DNA of 64,000 nt from Axinella damicornis (Eukaryota; Porifera; Demospongiae; Axinellida; Axinellidae). A program made the position numbers and the translations under genes. Under the pieces are notes generated by a model. That model was not told the origin of the DNA. It did no database searches and saw only the letters and a program-made list of their open reading frames with translations. Positions 23,401 to 34,700 of the stretch are shown here, in pieces. The stretch lies in assembly GCA_963931865.1 (NCBI GenBank), contig OZ007506.1, positions 19,379,853-19,443,852 on the forward strand. Reading direction: 5' to 3'. Every line of letters begins with the position of its first letter. Within the stretch, counting starts at the first letter, position 1.

Positions 23401-26400
23401 TGCAGACGCAGTGAGGGAGTAGCAGCTGAAGCGAACAAAGCTACTTGTAATTGTTCTGTATGCAGATCTGAGAACTGAATTTTTTTTCTCCAAGCCATTT
23501 CAGTGAGGAGGCTAAAGAAGACAAAGAGCAACAGGTGGAATTCAAACCTAGGATATTTGGTTGCAGTCAAAGAGACCTATACTAGTGAAAAACCTGGTTC
23601 TATGGCTTCCTTAAGAAAATCACCAACACTGTACCTCTAATTCGTGCATGGATGCAAATGTTGTTGCTGTGGCAAGGCTCTACCCAAAATGATTTTTGTG
23701 GTAGTAGTTATTAGTGGGTTCAGAAACTGGGTTTAGGTATGAGCACTCCCAGGAACCTACTCAAAATGACAGGCCTAAGCGGCCATGGCCAATAACGTGA
23801 AGGTGGTGTTGTGCCTGCAGTATGGAAGTCTTGATAGTACAGTAACCGTTTACCAAAATGCCAATTAAGGAGGATTCTCCTATAACGAACCTTCAAACCA
23901 AGTACATGGGTAACACAAACTGTGCACCAAACTGTTCCACAGTACAGCAACCATTTGCCAAAATGCTAATTTAGGTAGGACTCTCCTTTCACCAAAATTT
24001 TGCACCAAACACAACATTGCAGAGCATAGGCAGCGGAACAAGGGGAGCTAAAGCCCCCCCCCCCCCCCCCCCCCCCCCCAACTGTGCACGAGCAGGGGCT
24101 AAGCCCCTCCATGTAAAGAAATCAGTTGCTTACTGCTTGGCTCCGGATCCTTGTAGATTCAGAAAGTTTATTCCACCGGAACATCTACTAACAGCCTAGA
24201 GAGAAAAGGGTTATTTTGTATCGTAAACTGACGGGACGAAGGTACTAGGTGCCACGAGAGCCAATCCTGGTAACTGAAAAGTGAAGGCGGAATTGTTTTC
24301 CACTACCCGCCTCTATGCCACTGCCTTCAGCAGCGTGCAAATGTGCTATTAGCCCCCCCCCCCCCCCCCCTCATATTGCGTCTGCCGCCACTGTTGTAGA
24401 GGGTTTGCCCGTGAATTAAGGAGCTGCTGAAGAGCGAGATACTGTCTCTTTGCGATGAAATTTGGAAGGAAACTAGCCGTCTCACCTTGTAAGACCTCCA
24501 TTTTCCAGCATTCAAGGCTGGCTTCTCAACTAGGCCAGGTTATCAAAATAAAAATCAGTGGGTGTGGTTTTAGTCATATAGGACGGCTGAAATTACCTCT
24601 CTGGGAACAAGAAAGAGAGGAATTAAGGTATTTTTGAGGGATCTAGTGACTGAAAATGGTATACAAAAAGCTGTGGGTGGTAAAAGGTCATAATGACATG
24701 GTAAGGTAATGTACGAAGGCTCACTCTTCTTTTACGAACTTCGCCAGCGCTTGCGTGAATATCATTTTGGACAACATATTTGTCCTATTTTATTGTTGGC
24801 CCTGCTAACGGGACAGCACCCCGCGGGGCATCTAGGCCCATCCGCCTGGCTCAGCGGAACCAGAGGATTGGCCTGTGAAGGACAGCCCGTGAGGGCACCG
24901 CCCGCTGCCAATGCAATAGGTGTCAAAAAATGCAAATGGAGGTGAATGAGGTGAGGAGGGTGGGAAAATTTCGGTGAAGAAATACTTGGCACTGTGCTAG
25001 CAAGTGAACATGTGCGAATTGCGCACGCTTATTTAAGGCTGCGAGACTGTCCGCATTGAACGGAGGCATTGTAGCATTGTGAGGTTGCAGCGCCGCGCTA
25101 CGCGAAGCCTTTGCACTGAAAGCCTTGCATCCTAATTGACCATAGAAATCTCATTGCCAATGTAAACTCCAGGTGCTCTACGTTGTGGCAGGCTCAGGCA
25201 CAGCCTTCTACATTAACCTCTATTTAATTACTCAAATAGGCTGTAAATTGCATCCCACTTCACCTCAATTAAATGTAGACCCTTGCCTATTAGTGCACTG
25301 TCAGCCATGCTGTTAATAATACAGTTGAGACAACATTCCAGTGCTGTTTCAAAGGATGCAGTATGGCTACAAGCAACGTGCACCAATTGCTGGCATATTT
25401 CAAGAAGCCAGCAATTGGTGCACGTTGCTTGTAGCCATACTGCATCCTTTGAAACAGCACTGGAATGTTGTCTCAACTGTATTATTAACAGCATGGCTGA
25501 CAGTGCACTAATAGGCAAGGGTCTACATTTAATTGAGGCGAAGTGGGATGCAATTTACAGCCTATTTGAGTAATTAGGCTGCAACGCAGCAACTTCGTTG
25601 TTCCTGAGTAGGTATTCTGTATTACGAGCACATTCTTGCCTAACTGCCAAAAGGTTTGGCATACTGTGCCCAATTATGAAGTTCACCATTATGTTGGAAC
25701 CAGTCAACACGGAACCATGGCTAGTGATTCCTTCAAGAACACAGCCACTCCATTGGGCCTACATGTTTTTAACCAACTGGAGGTGTACAGAACGTGCATC
25801 CATAGACTACTTCACAGGAGAAACCACCTAAAGATACGGACTAGACGGCCAATGTAACCATCAGAACTTCTCCGTATCCACATCGTCCACATGCCCGTTG
25901 AGTCTGTGGTGGGACCATTTGAAGTTTCGTATTCGGCTTTTTCAGCGATACTCCTACATAGAGGAGTGCCCGTAGGTGTGGTCTATGCAGGAAAATAACG
26001 TAAGACTCAGAAGTTGAAGTGGTCCCACGATAGACTCAAACAGTGTATGGACGGTGCAATCACAGAGCAACTTTGACGACAACGGTGCCCGTCCAGTCCC
26101 GTATCTACAGCTAGTTTCTCCTAGCTGTGTTTATGGACCTAGACTACTCATGGACCCACGGGGCCACAGTTACCAAATAGACCTTATTCGGCTAACGGGC
26201 GCGCTGTCAATTGGCGGCAGATTCCAATTACTTGCGTGGGCGTTCTGCACAGCTGCAACTGTTATTAACTATCTTTGCTAGCCCCTTGCACTTTTCTAGG
26301 TAACAATCATCAGTGAATACAGTACTTCGGTTTGTGTAGGTGATAGAAGACTACATTGCAAGAGAGACCAGCACACTTACGGCGGCAGGTTTCGACGTTT

Positions 26401-29400
26401 GTGAAAGCACTTAAGGACTGCCACAGGATTCCAACAGCAAGCACTCAGCACCACCATCCCAGTGGCTCTGGGAGTGCAGCACCATGGACATCATCCTCTG
26501 TAAGCACTAGCTGATCAGAGTGGCTGTAATAGTACCGTTCTCCATGGGTGTGGCTTGAGGTGGGCGTGCTTTGAGGGAAGTGGCTCGCCAACTAGTTGCT
26601 GGACGTGCTCTGCAAGGCAGCTACGGTGAGGCTAGTGCCTTTTCAGTAGATAAATGCGCTCGAAAGTGTGGCTTAGCTAGCGCCGACTTTGCAATATGCT
26701 CTTTAGTGTGCTACGGTTGTCCCTGAGCACCTTCACAAACGTCGAAACTTGTCTCTCGTGAATGTGCTCTCTCTCTTGCAATGAGTCTTCTGTCACCTAC
26801 ACAAAGTAAGGTACTGTATTCACTCATGATCGCTACCTGAAAACGTACGTACAGTTAGCAAGAAGCTAGTTTATAACAGTTGCAGCTGTGTGGAATGCCC
26901 ACGCAAGTAATTGGAATTTGCCGCCAGTGTCGGTGCGCGCGTTAGTCGAATAAGGTGTATTACCAGATGCATTCCCCATTTTTGCCTTGACCTGTGAACC
27001 AACAACCAACCATGACATCGTAATGACGTGTGCGTAGTATACGGAGGTATACGGTCCAAGAAATAAGATATATGGAGGTGCACGAGTAATGGACACGTGC
27101 AGTGAAGGTTGATGAGCGTGTTGACGATCCGAGGCCGTGGAAGAAGCGCGTCCTCCTACCAAGAAGCTCTGCAGTTGTGGGGCAGATCGTTCATCACTGA
27201 GGGTATATAACACTTGGCTGGGTCGAATCGCTTGAAGGTACAGGCATTGTGAGTGGGCTGCGGGCGCCCACGTCCACCAAGAGGACGCCTGTGGTGCAGC
27301 GCCCGTGCGCAGAGCTGAAATTGAGGTAGTGAGAGGGCCTAGGGGGGAAGGGAGGTGGTTTTGACAGGCTAGAATCCCTGCAAGTACCAAATTGCCACTC
27401 CGAGTACTTTTTTTGCCTGAGGGGAGAAACAACCAACCAACTAAACTGGCATTGCATCTGGCAATTTGGTAACTGTGGCCCCATGCATGGACCTATAGCT
27501 GAAGATGGCGAGTGTAATTTCATCTGCTCATGCCGCATGTGTACGTGTCCTGCAGAGCACGTGGTGTGTTTGACCAGTGTGCAACATGCATATAGGCTAT
27601 GTGTAACATGCCTGCTAGAGTGCTTCAGCTAGCCTGACTCACAGTTCCCATGTTGTATGTAATAAAACGTGTATGAGTGTACTTCTTATGTAATACTCTG
27701 CCACTCAGGCTCGCCCCAATTATAACTAAAACTTGCCTAATTGCCCTAGCTTTGAGCCTACAGTGTCCAATTTGTTCACCAATCACTCTGGAATTGATGC
27801 TCACGCTATATGGCAAGTCAATGTATCATGTTTTAGAGGCAAGCAAACGTACTCTCAGCCACACTGTTGATTGTGACAGCATTCCAGTACTAATTCAATG
27901 AACTATTTGGACCCATGGCTAGGGTTTCTCTCCATGACGGAAATCAGTAATGTACCCAGCTACTTTGTTGGGTCTGAGTAGGCCATTCCATGCTATGTAC
28001 ACATTCTGCAAACGTTGATCATACTGTGCCAATTATGTAGTGCAGCATCGTTTATACTGAAACCAGTCAACATGGACCTCATTGACCCAAGAGTAAGGCT
28101 TCCCATATTCACAGCAGAAGTAGGAAATATGATGTCTATAAGGCCAATATAAATGTGCAGTTCAGACTAGAACCTCCATTCTAGGTTTGTTTAGTTTCAC
28201 TACTCAAAATATCTGATTCAAAAACAGACATTTCGGTAGCTATACAAGTACTAGAACCAAAAATCAGCGAGACTCCATTAAAACTGTGAGACTGCATCAT
28301 CATCCAGCTACTCAGGAGGACCCAGCGCCTTACCCAAGTACGCATAACTTACATTTCTGTACCCCCCAATAAAACTAAACCTTAAAAACGTTTTGAGCAC
28401 TACTGCAGGATGGATATCGACTACTGATGACTCAAAACTGCAGAGGAGGGGGAGGATAGGGAGGGAGGGAGGGAGTCCACTTTATGTTTCCACTGGAGGT
28501 GCTTCCAGTTGAATGCAAGAGCTTCAACGTAAATTCCACTAAAACACTGTACATTCATGCAGATACCGTAGAATGTAGCAGTAATGTTAGAAACAGGGTG
28601 TGGTCAAGTTGTATAAACCAGTCACTCCCAGGGACGAAGGTGCCACGAGAGCCCCTGGTAACTGAAAAATGAAGGTGAAACAATTTTCCGCGCTTCGCGC
28701 GAACTGATCAGCACCACACACCTCTACGCCACTGCCTTCGGCAGTGTGCAATTGTGCTATTAGCCCCCCAATCTCATACTGCTTCCGCCGCCACTGGCTC
28801 AAACTGCTTGGACAGACAGACAGACTGACAGACAAACCAGTCACTTTACTCCTGCTGTGCACATGCTCATGGGGTAATTATGTGCCTAAACAACTCAGAT
28901 ATGTACATACCTTGAGGGGAAGTAGGCGATAAAGAGCTGCCAGCACAACCTCTTGAAAGACGTTGAACCTCTTGAAGATGTTGATGGTTCTGCCACTCTC
29001 GGTAGTGTTGTCGTGCATCAGGTCACACACACCTGTGAAACATTTGATTCAGTTCCGGATCAGCAAGAGCACACCAGCCTCGTTCCCAGGTGCTTACCGA
29101 GCGCCTGGGAGCGCCTGGAAACGAGGCTATGTTCTGATATGCTTCTGTATGGTGAAGTCATAAACTGTGCTGAAAGTGGCCATCTGCCACTCACTACTTA
29201 GTATCAACACTTCCCAGAACACATGAGGTTGGTCTCTGTCATGCTAATCAGAGGATATTGTCACACCAGGGTTCTCAGAATGTATCAGGATGATAGTTCA
29301 AAGTACAAAGGATGTATACTGAACTATAATGAATTCCTGGCATATAGAGCAATTCTTAATTGAGGGCACTTCAACTACTTTCACCTGAAGAAGATAGCCA

Positions 29401-31179
29401 TGTTAACTTAAAATGCTCTCAAGAGTGTTTGTAAAATATTGCGAACATAATATTATTGTGAAAATTTTCCGTGAATGACTTGTGTACACTCCACTACACT
29501 GTCTTGTGCTATACAGGGTTCTGAGAATGATAGTTCAAAGTACAAAGGATGTATACTGAACTAATGAATTCCTGGCATATGGAGCAAATCTTAATTGAGG
29601 GCACTTCAACTACTTTCACCTGAAGATAGCCATGTTAACTTAAAATGCTCTCAGAGTGTTTGTAAAATATTGCGAACAAAATATTGTTTAGTGCAAATTT
29701 TCCGTGAATGACTTGTGTACACTCCACTACATGTGCAAGACACTGTCTTGTGCTATACAAGCCAGGTCTTGTTATCTGCGATGAGATGGAGACCCAAAAT
29801 TTTAACTCCTTGCCAGCAACTTATAGTGTTGCGTCCTGATCTCATTACTTTATACACACTTTTTCCTATAGTTACACTATGCCTATGATATACCTTAACT
29901 ATGGTAGATAGAGCGTTCAAAGCAATTTTAACGCTTCCTTTGACCATCCAACTATCACACTGTGCTTCTGGGAAAGAATGTTGACTAATTGAACTGACAT
30001 GCAATCACCTGAGGCCAACAAAATGTCCCCATTTGAGGAGAAACAAAATAGGGTTGTGTTTGTGGGCCGAGCCGCTGCCAGGATAAACAATACCAGACAA
30101 CACACAAACGTTTAGTGATTGAACGTCCTGCAATTTATTTTTAGGGGGACGGGAGGGAGGGTTGTAGGGGGTGGGGGAGGAGGGGGGGGGGGGGGGGGGG
30201 GCAGTCCTTGAATGAGTCTGCCTTAGTAGTTACCCATGAGTCTCCTTACAGTGGAATGATTGCAGATCGAGCGAACCTCGGATCCTTCCTCATTTTTGGC
30301 GTGATAAGTGACAAGACCACAAGCCACTACATTTACTTTTTCATAGCATCACATTCAATTTGCAGACTATTTAGTTTGAGGCGTAAGAATCTGGTACTAC
30401 ATCTATATTGCTCTTTGACCAGACACGGGATGAATTAACCTACATCTACCACTAAGTTTACAACAGGCCAGTGGCCAATATAATATTATAATGGGGAGGG
30501 TGTTCAGGCATGTTTACTCGAGCCACTATTGTGTGAAAAGCATGCTAACAGTGTGTAGAACAGTGGGTAGAACATTGAACTTTCAACTGGAGCGTGTGAT
30601 GTGGCATCATTGAACATGCAGAAAACCACAAAGATATTTCACAAATGTGAATGGTCACAGGTATAATATGTGCACAATGCCTGCATCTGTACCTTTGCTT
30701 AATGTCGGGGCAGCTACCAGCTGCTTGTAGTACGAGTAGTACAACCCCGCCTCAGTGCGAAAAGAGATCTCGCGTTCCATTTGCTGCAGAGGTCAACCCA
30801 TGCAGAATATTTATGATTGTGCTTTGGTATTCCTACATACATGTAACTAAACCGAGTTACTACACTATTAAACTATTACGCATGGGGCTAAAATTACTTT
30901 CCATCAACGACTAAGACTAAGGTAATTTGTCCATATTAAACTTACACTGATGTGCGAGAACCACAGCTCATTCTCGTGCAAGAGTTTAGAGTGCGTCGCA
31001 TACACGTACCCCCAGCAGACTGCGACAGCCAGTCCGAAAATCACGTACGCTACTGATCTCGCACTCCATGATTCTCCAAGTGGGTCATTTCCAATAACAG
31101 TCCTGCAACTAATGCGGTCTTTACGATGTCTCGCGGATCCCGGGGCTGGTTTCCCCAGCTTGGCTCTGTTTCGTTTCAT
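14432..31179 (-). CDS. dpy19l: DPY19-family C-mannosyltransferase (14 exons, 685 aa)
   Basis: DPY19 enzymes are multi-span ER membrane proteins that attach mannose from dolichol-phosphate-mannose to tryptophans of WxxW-type motifs. Exons (high to low): 31179-30946, 30783-30693, 29032-28911, 22604-22459, 22240-22111, 21706-21572, 20403-20329, 19712-19602, 19335-19253, 18890-18726, 18272-18035, 16470-16388, 15082-14950, 14743-14432. All junctions are GT-AG, phases are consistent, and the lengths sum to 2058 nt (686 codons with stop). Family signatures are EREISFRTEAGLYYSYYK (81-98) after the first membrane helix, FNVFQEVVLAALYR, PLRESFALPF, LTWQFAQFVFL, DDHVFKF, ISATPTHAVFAGSMQL, NHPHFED and the C-terminal PEDVYNALSSLGTNYIILED. 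Length fits the family (about 650-750 aa). I cannot say which vertebrate paralog is closest. Intron 3 is 6.3 kb and carries a 352-bp hairpin and a foldback element. Confidence 0.93.
15287..15818. mobile_element. piggyBac-like non-autonomous element, in DPY19 intron 13 region
   Basis: The edges read TTAACCCTTTAAGCCCC and GGTAGTTAAAGGGTTAA: a TTAA duplication plus short inverted ends CCCTTTAA, the pattern of piggyBac elements. The 532-bp interior has no recognisable transposase. It lies in the intron between the exons ending at 15082 and 16388. Confidence 0.55.
16125..16290. repeat. Dispersed repeat, copy B
   Basis: This shares ordered words (TTTGTACTGCAAGTGACA, CTAATCTA, AGAATGTGAATA, TTAACCATGGATAGAT, CTCTGCCCAGC) with 9060-9230. 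It lies in a DPY19 intron. Confidence 0.5.
16798..16826. repeat. Poly(C) tract, 29 bases
   Basis: An uninterrupted run of 29 cytosines in a DPY19 intron. Comparable runs occur at 24054-24079 (26 C), 24353-24370 (18 C), 38583-38599 (17 C), 40722-40746 (25 C), 20283-20298 (16 G) and 30182-30201 (20 G). Confidence 0.9.
17428..17954. mobile_element. TA-flanked element with CCGTA ends
   Basis: The left end CCGTATGGCGCTTATATTTC and right end GCGAAATTTAAGCGCTATACGG are inverted repeats that continue inward through GGTCTAAATTTTCGCGAA and TTTCGTTGAAA-AATTTCGCGAA. TA lies on each side. It is 527 bp with no transposase, inside the DPY19 intron between exons 18272-18035 and 16470-16388. This is compatible with a Tc1/mariner-type miniature element. 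Confidence 0.7.
18449..18657. mobile_element. TTAA-flanked miniature element (TTAAGGTTACGGGTACCC ends)
   Basis: The left end TTAAGGTTACGGGTACCC pairs with the right end GGGTACCCGTCCTTAA (one short gap). The element is 209 bp, non-coding, and a relative of the one at 8338-8992. Confidence 0.65.
20475..20701. repeat. Purine-rich low-complexity tract (GGGA/GGAAGA)n
   Basis: About 225 bases of almost pure G/A on the plus strand. On the transcribed sense of the DPY19 gene it is a C/T tract beginning 72 bases upstream of the exon 20403-20329 acceptor, so it could act as, or compete with, the polypyrimidine tract. Long reading frames across it are compositional artefacts. Confidence 0.85.
20714..21474. 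mobile_element. TA-flanked element with CCGTATATCTTC ends
   Basis: The left end CCGTATATCTTCTAAAAATT(CGGCA) and the right end (TGCTG)AATTTTTAGAAGATATACGG are inverted repeats of about 25 bases, flanked by TA. Subterminal words AATT(A)TTCGGCA recur in both halves. It is 761 bp, with no transposase recognised. It lies in the DPY19 intron between exons 21706-21572 and 20403-20329. Confidence 0.75.
22819..23240. mobile_element. Rearranged copies of the CTAGCCTCG-ended family
   Basis: 22819-23060 follows the left two-thirds of the element at 13946-14320, including TTTCCTCACGTGAGCAT, AATTTTCAGAACGAA, CTACACGTTCAACG and ACAGTCGCCCCCGCTAGC. A second left-type end starts at 23125 and corresponds to the inverted right end of the same element. 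The copy is therefore rearranged, with both ends facing the same way. It lies in DPY19 intron 3. Confidence 0.75.
24215..24400. repeat. Dispersed repeat (GGTGCCACGAGAGCC family), copy A
   Basis: This shares the ordered words GACGAAGGT..GGTGCCACGAGAGCC, TGGTAACTGAAAA, GCCACTGCCTTC and TGCTATTAGCCCCC with 28590-28885. A poly(C) run interrupts it. It lies in DPY19 intron 3. Confidence 0.6.
25225..25576. repeat. Near-perfect 352-bp hairpin (170-bp arms, 12-bp loop)
   Basis: Arms 25225-25394 and 25407-25576 are reverse complements with a single mismatch noticed (CACCTC against CGCCTC), around the loop ATATTTCAAGAA. As a result both strands carry the same open frame (ending KWDAIYSLFE). It sits in the 6.3-kb DPY19 intron 3, so the pre-mRNA would fold into a long double-stranded stem. 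Sequence like the right flank (CATACTGTGCC..ATTATG..AACCAGTCAACA) recurs near 28020, so the region is built from repeats. Confidence 0.9.
26181..26956. mobile_element. Foldback element with about 230-bp terminal inverted repeats
   Basis: The ends ACCTTATTCGGCTAACG and CGTTAGTCGAATAAGGT match, and homology continues inward through AATTCCAATTACTTGCGTGG, CAGCTGCAACTGTTAT, TGAATACAGTAC, TTTGTGTAGGTGA and TTTCGACGTTTGTGAA. The arms are about 26181-26410 and 26730-26956 with many substitutions, so the element is old. No transposase and no clear target duplication were seen. It is in DPY19 intron 3. Confidence 0.75.
28590..28885. repeat. Dispersed repeat (GGTGCCACGAGAGCC family), copy B
   Basis: This copy matches 24215-24400 in its first half. 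Its flanks (AACAGGGTGTGGTCAAGTTGTATAA; the CAGACAGACAGACTGACAGAC tract followed by GGGGTAATTATG) match 48085-48375, so the three loci define one interspersed family. It lies just downstream of DPY19 exon 3 on the transcribed strand. Confidence 0.6.
29267..29760. repeat. Tandem duplication of about 247 bp
   Basis: Copy 1 (29267-29513) and copy 2 (29514-29760) share CAGGGTTCT..GAGAATG, ATAGTTCAAAGTACAAAGGA, AATTGAGGGCACTTCAACTA and CGTGAATGACTTGTGTACAC with small indels. It is in DPY19 intron 2. Confidence 0.85.
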
Positions 31180-31725
31180 TGTGTGAATCGGCCGTGCGAT
31201 GTAAACGAAAACCTGCGCATGCGCAGAAGTGTTTCACAATCACATAAAACATGATGATACATCATACATCACACATACATGAACACATAAGCGAGAGCAT
31301 GCTTAGCATGCATGGTATATAATACCAGTGAAAACTGTGCACATGACAAAGCCAGGAGCAGTTAAAAATGAATGAATTTCAGTGATGATAGAATGGGATA
31401 GAAAAAACTATTATGGTTGGGATACCTCACCAAACACACACACAGATGCACAATTCAAATGGACATACACAAACTACAAAGACAACAACACTAAAGAAAG
31501 CGTCCATATGTCGCTGTGGCATCCTCTTGGAGGATTCAAGTGAAATAAACTCAAGGTAAACGATATATATGGTGACCCACAGGAGAGCCTCATTCAGTAA
31601 AATCAGAATTCTGGATATGATCAACTATTGCTGGTGTAGTGATGCCGGTACACCAGGCCCAAAAAATAAATGGTCCCTAAACAAAAACTAAAACAGGAGC
31701 GGGGGGATGGAGGGGGGAGGGGGAA
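31180..31725. other. Spacer between the DPY19 start and the first TRIM-like gene stop
   Basis: No gene is visible. It should hold the DPY19 promoter/5' UTR and the 3' UTR of the TRIM-like gene. No canonical minus-strand poly(A) hexamer was found for the latter. A purine-rich GGGG(A) run lies at 31697-31724. Confidence 0.5.
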
Positions 31726-34700
31726 TTAACTTTGGGAATCAGGGGGTTTGGACATCATTTGAGAATTCAGGTCGCTGGATGAACTTGCAGTACTTATCTG
31801 AGCTGCATAATGAGGATGAGGAGCTCCAGTGAACGATGGTTGGGTAGTTGTTTGTGCCGTGGTGGGGATGCCTCCCATGTTTTCAGGCTGATGAGAAGGA
31901 GGACGATGAGGATGAGGAGCTCCAGTGAAGGATGGTTGGGAAGTTGTTTGTGCCGTGGTGGGGATGACTCCTATGCTTTCAGGCTGATGAGGAGGACGAG
32001 GATGAGGAGCTCCAGTGAAGGATGGTTGGGTAGTTGTTTGCGCCGTGGTGGGGATTACGATCTGGACTCCTATGTTTTCAGGCTGATGATGAGGAGGGGC
32101 TCCAGTGAAGGATGGTTGGGCAGTTGTTTGCGCCGTGGTGGGGATTACGGTCTGGACTCCTATGCTTTCAGGCTGATGATGAGGAGGAACCCCAGCGAAG
32201 GATGGTTGGGCAGTTGTTTGTGCTGTGGTTGGGATTACGATCTGGACTCCTACGCTTTCAGGCTGATGCACAGTTACACCAGGAGCCGTAGAGTACTGGG
32301 CATTGGCATTCGTAGCTCTCAAGGCCTGAGAGTAAAGCGGTTTGCAAGGTTGGCTTGGCTGTTGTGAGGTTGCTGGTAACAGTGGTGCTAGAGTGGCAGG
32401 GACGGGCTCGGGAGGATGAACAGCAGCAGCATCTCGAGTGGTTGAAAGCAGGAACTCCGAATCCGCGGAGGCCAAGAAGTGCTGTGATAGGTCATTTGTT
32501 CTCTCCAAATCAACATCCATCTCCAATCCAATCACTTCAGACACAGGCTCCAGCTCAGATGATGAACTAATTCCAGTAGACCCAGTATAAACACCTGTTG
32601 TGCCTGATAGCGAACTGTGTCTACTGCCACTGTTTTCACTCGCCACGCTTGACTGGCTTGACTGACCCACCAATTGGGGTGGGTGAGAAACCTGCTGCTG
32701 GACATTTGAATCAACACGAACAATAGCTGTGATCGGGGGGGAAACCACTCTATTGGGCTGGGTGTCATTAGCAGGCTCATCAGTGGGGTAGGGTGGAGCG
32801 ACTTTCTCGATCAAGACACTTCCATGGCCTTCATTCCCAATCTTCTTCTCAACGTCAATGCCATCTTCTCTCACATAGCTCCCTCCTCCTCCTCCTCCCC
32901 GCCCTCCACCTCCTCCAGAGTATCCACCTCCACCGCCTCCACCGTACACTCCCACGGCTCCTCCTCCACCAAACCCACCATACTGCCCAGCATCGCCACC
33001 GCTAAGGAAGCTGCGTGCCGAGGACGCATTCTGCAAGAAACCAGCACCACCATATCCCCAACAGGGCCCAACAAAATTGGAGGAATTTGCATCTTCTCCA
33101 GGGCCTCCATCAACCCCACCTTTTCCGTGCTCGTGACCACGACCATCCGTGCCTGAGGGTTCCAGGCTAGCATCGCAACCATTCTCGTCTCGATCATCAA
33201 AGCCACGAGTACCACCTCCCCCACCAGCTGCAATGAGCAGGTTGTCCTTGTTGATTTCGTTCACAGCGATAAACGTTCCTCCTCCTCCCCCTGTGTTGCA
33301 GTACTGCAACTCAGACATGCCGCCACACAAGACGATGAGGAGTTCCCCAGCCTTGAGCGAGAACACTGCAGATATGATGGCACCACAACCACCAAAACAC
33401 CTCTGCCCATCCTTGGCCTTGGCACCACTGGCAGTGATCCGGTAGTAGCCATTCTGGGGGATCCGGATACGGTGGATCTTCTTGGTGTACCCAAGGTTGA
33501 AAGGGAAATCCTCACAAGAGCTTATCACCTGGTTGCTCCACATTCCCAGCCCAGCCGCATTTGAAGAACGGATTCGGAATCGGTACGAGTATCCGGGACA
33601 GAGGTAGCTGATGTAGGCTTTGAGAACATTCCCTGGGATCTCAATGCAATGGGGCTCGGTATCGTGGTAACTCGTGTCAACCACACCACTTCCTCTCCAG
33701 CCAACGTTCTGTTTGTTCGGCAGATACTCGTACTCAACCTGGTAGTGCAACACATCGCCGCACTTGGGAGGAAGTTGCCAATCGAGTCGCATCAGATTGC
33801 CCCACTCTCCGGAGGGTTGGCATTCAATCTCGGTGGGAGTCGGCCCTCCCCCGACCGCCCCCAGGACACGCAACTCAAGCAGGATGTCCTTGGGCACATA
33901 GAATGGGATGTCTTGGTGTGCAACGGGTCGATACAGACTCTTGTCATCATCTCGAAGCAAATTTTCCATCCTCTCCACAACCACTTGGTATTTGAGCAGA
34001 AACTCGACGTCAGACTTGGGGAGAAGCGTGTTGAGGTCCTCGTGGGCATCAACAAACTCTCGTGTTGCCTGCTGGACTTTCTGCAGCTGTTTCTCAAGGT
34101 TGTGCTGCCGATGAGTGCACTGGAAGGAAGAGGGGAAACATGATCAACAACCAACTAACGGGACAACAGTTGTGCTGAAAAAGTGTATGAATCTTTGTCA
34201 CACAATTTACTATTACCCCAGCTCTATTGAGTTTGTCTGCGGGAAAAAGTCTTCCTGCAAATATGTAGTTGATAATCGTGAGGAGTTCCCCTTTGAATGT
34301 TACACATTCAAATGAATTTTCAGATCTCAGAACATTTGTGCATGTTACTGGCACCAATATCTAATTAGTAGCAGTCATGAGGATGTCTGAAGCCGCGTCT
34401 GCTACTAACGATGACCCTACTAGAGAATCTACCAGTAGTTTTCATCAGAACAGTTTGATGAATCCTAGTCATAACAAGTGCACGCACGGACCCAGTGCAC
34501 GTTCGTGACAAAGGCCAGGGGATAAGTAATTACCCCTTGAGTTCAAGCCGAGACAGCAGTCATTTCTAGATACATTCGTGATTTGAGGAAAGTGTCCTGA
34601 TGGTTGGGGACCAAAGTGGATTGCACAACAAGGTGTGCCTGGATCTTCTTCCAACTGCTGTGGTACATGGAAGGCAACAGATTCCAAGGCTACAAGGTTC

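Noticed and set aside
25228..25573. Pair of identical 96-codon frames on opposite strands
   Set aside because: They exist because the locus is a hairpin. No start context or family match, so not called as genes.
31666..31671. AATAAA on the plus strand near the TRIM-like paralog 1 stop
   Set aside because: Wrong strand for that gene, and no plus-strand gene ends here.
31810..32367. 185-codon Arg/Ser-rich plus-strand frame
   Set aside because: Antisense of the repeat-coding tail of TRIM-like paralog 1.
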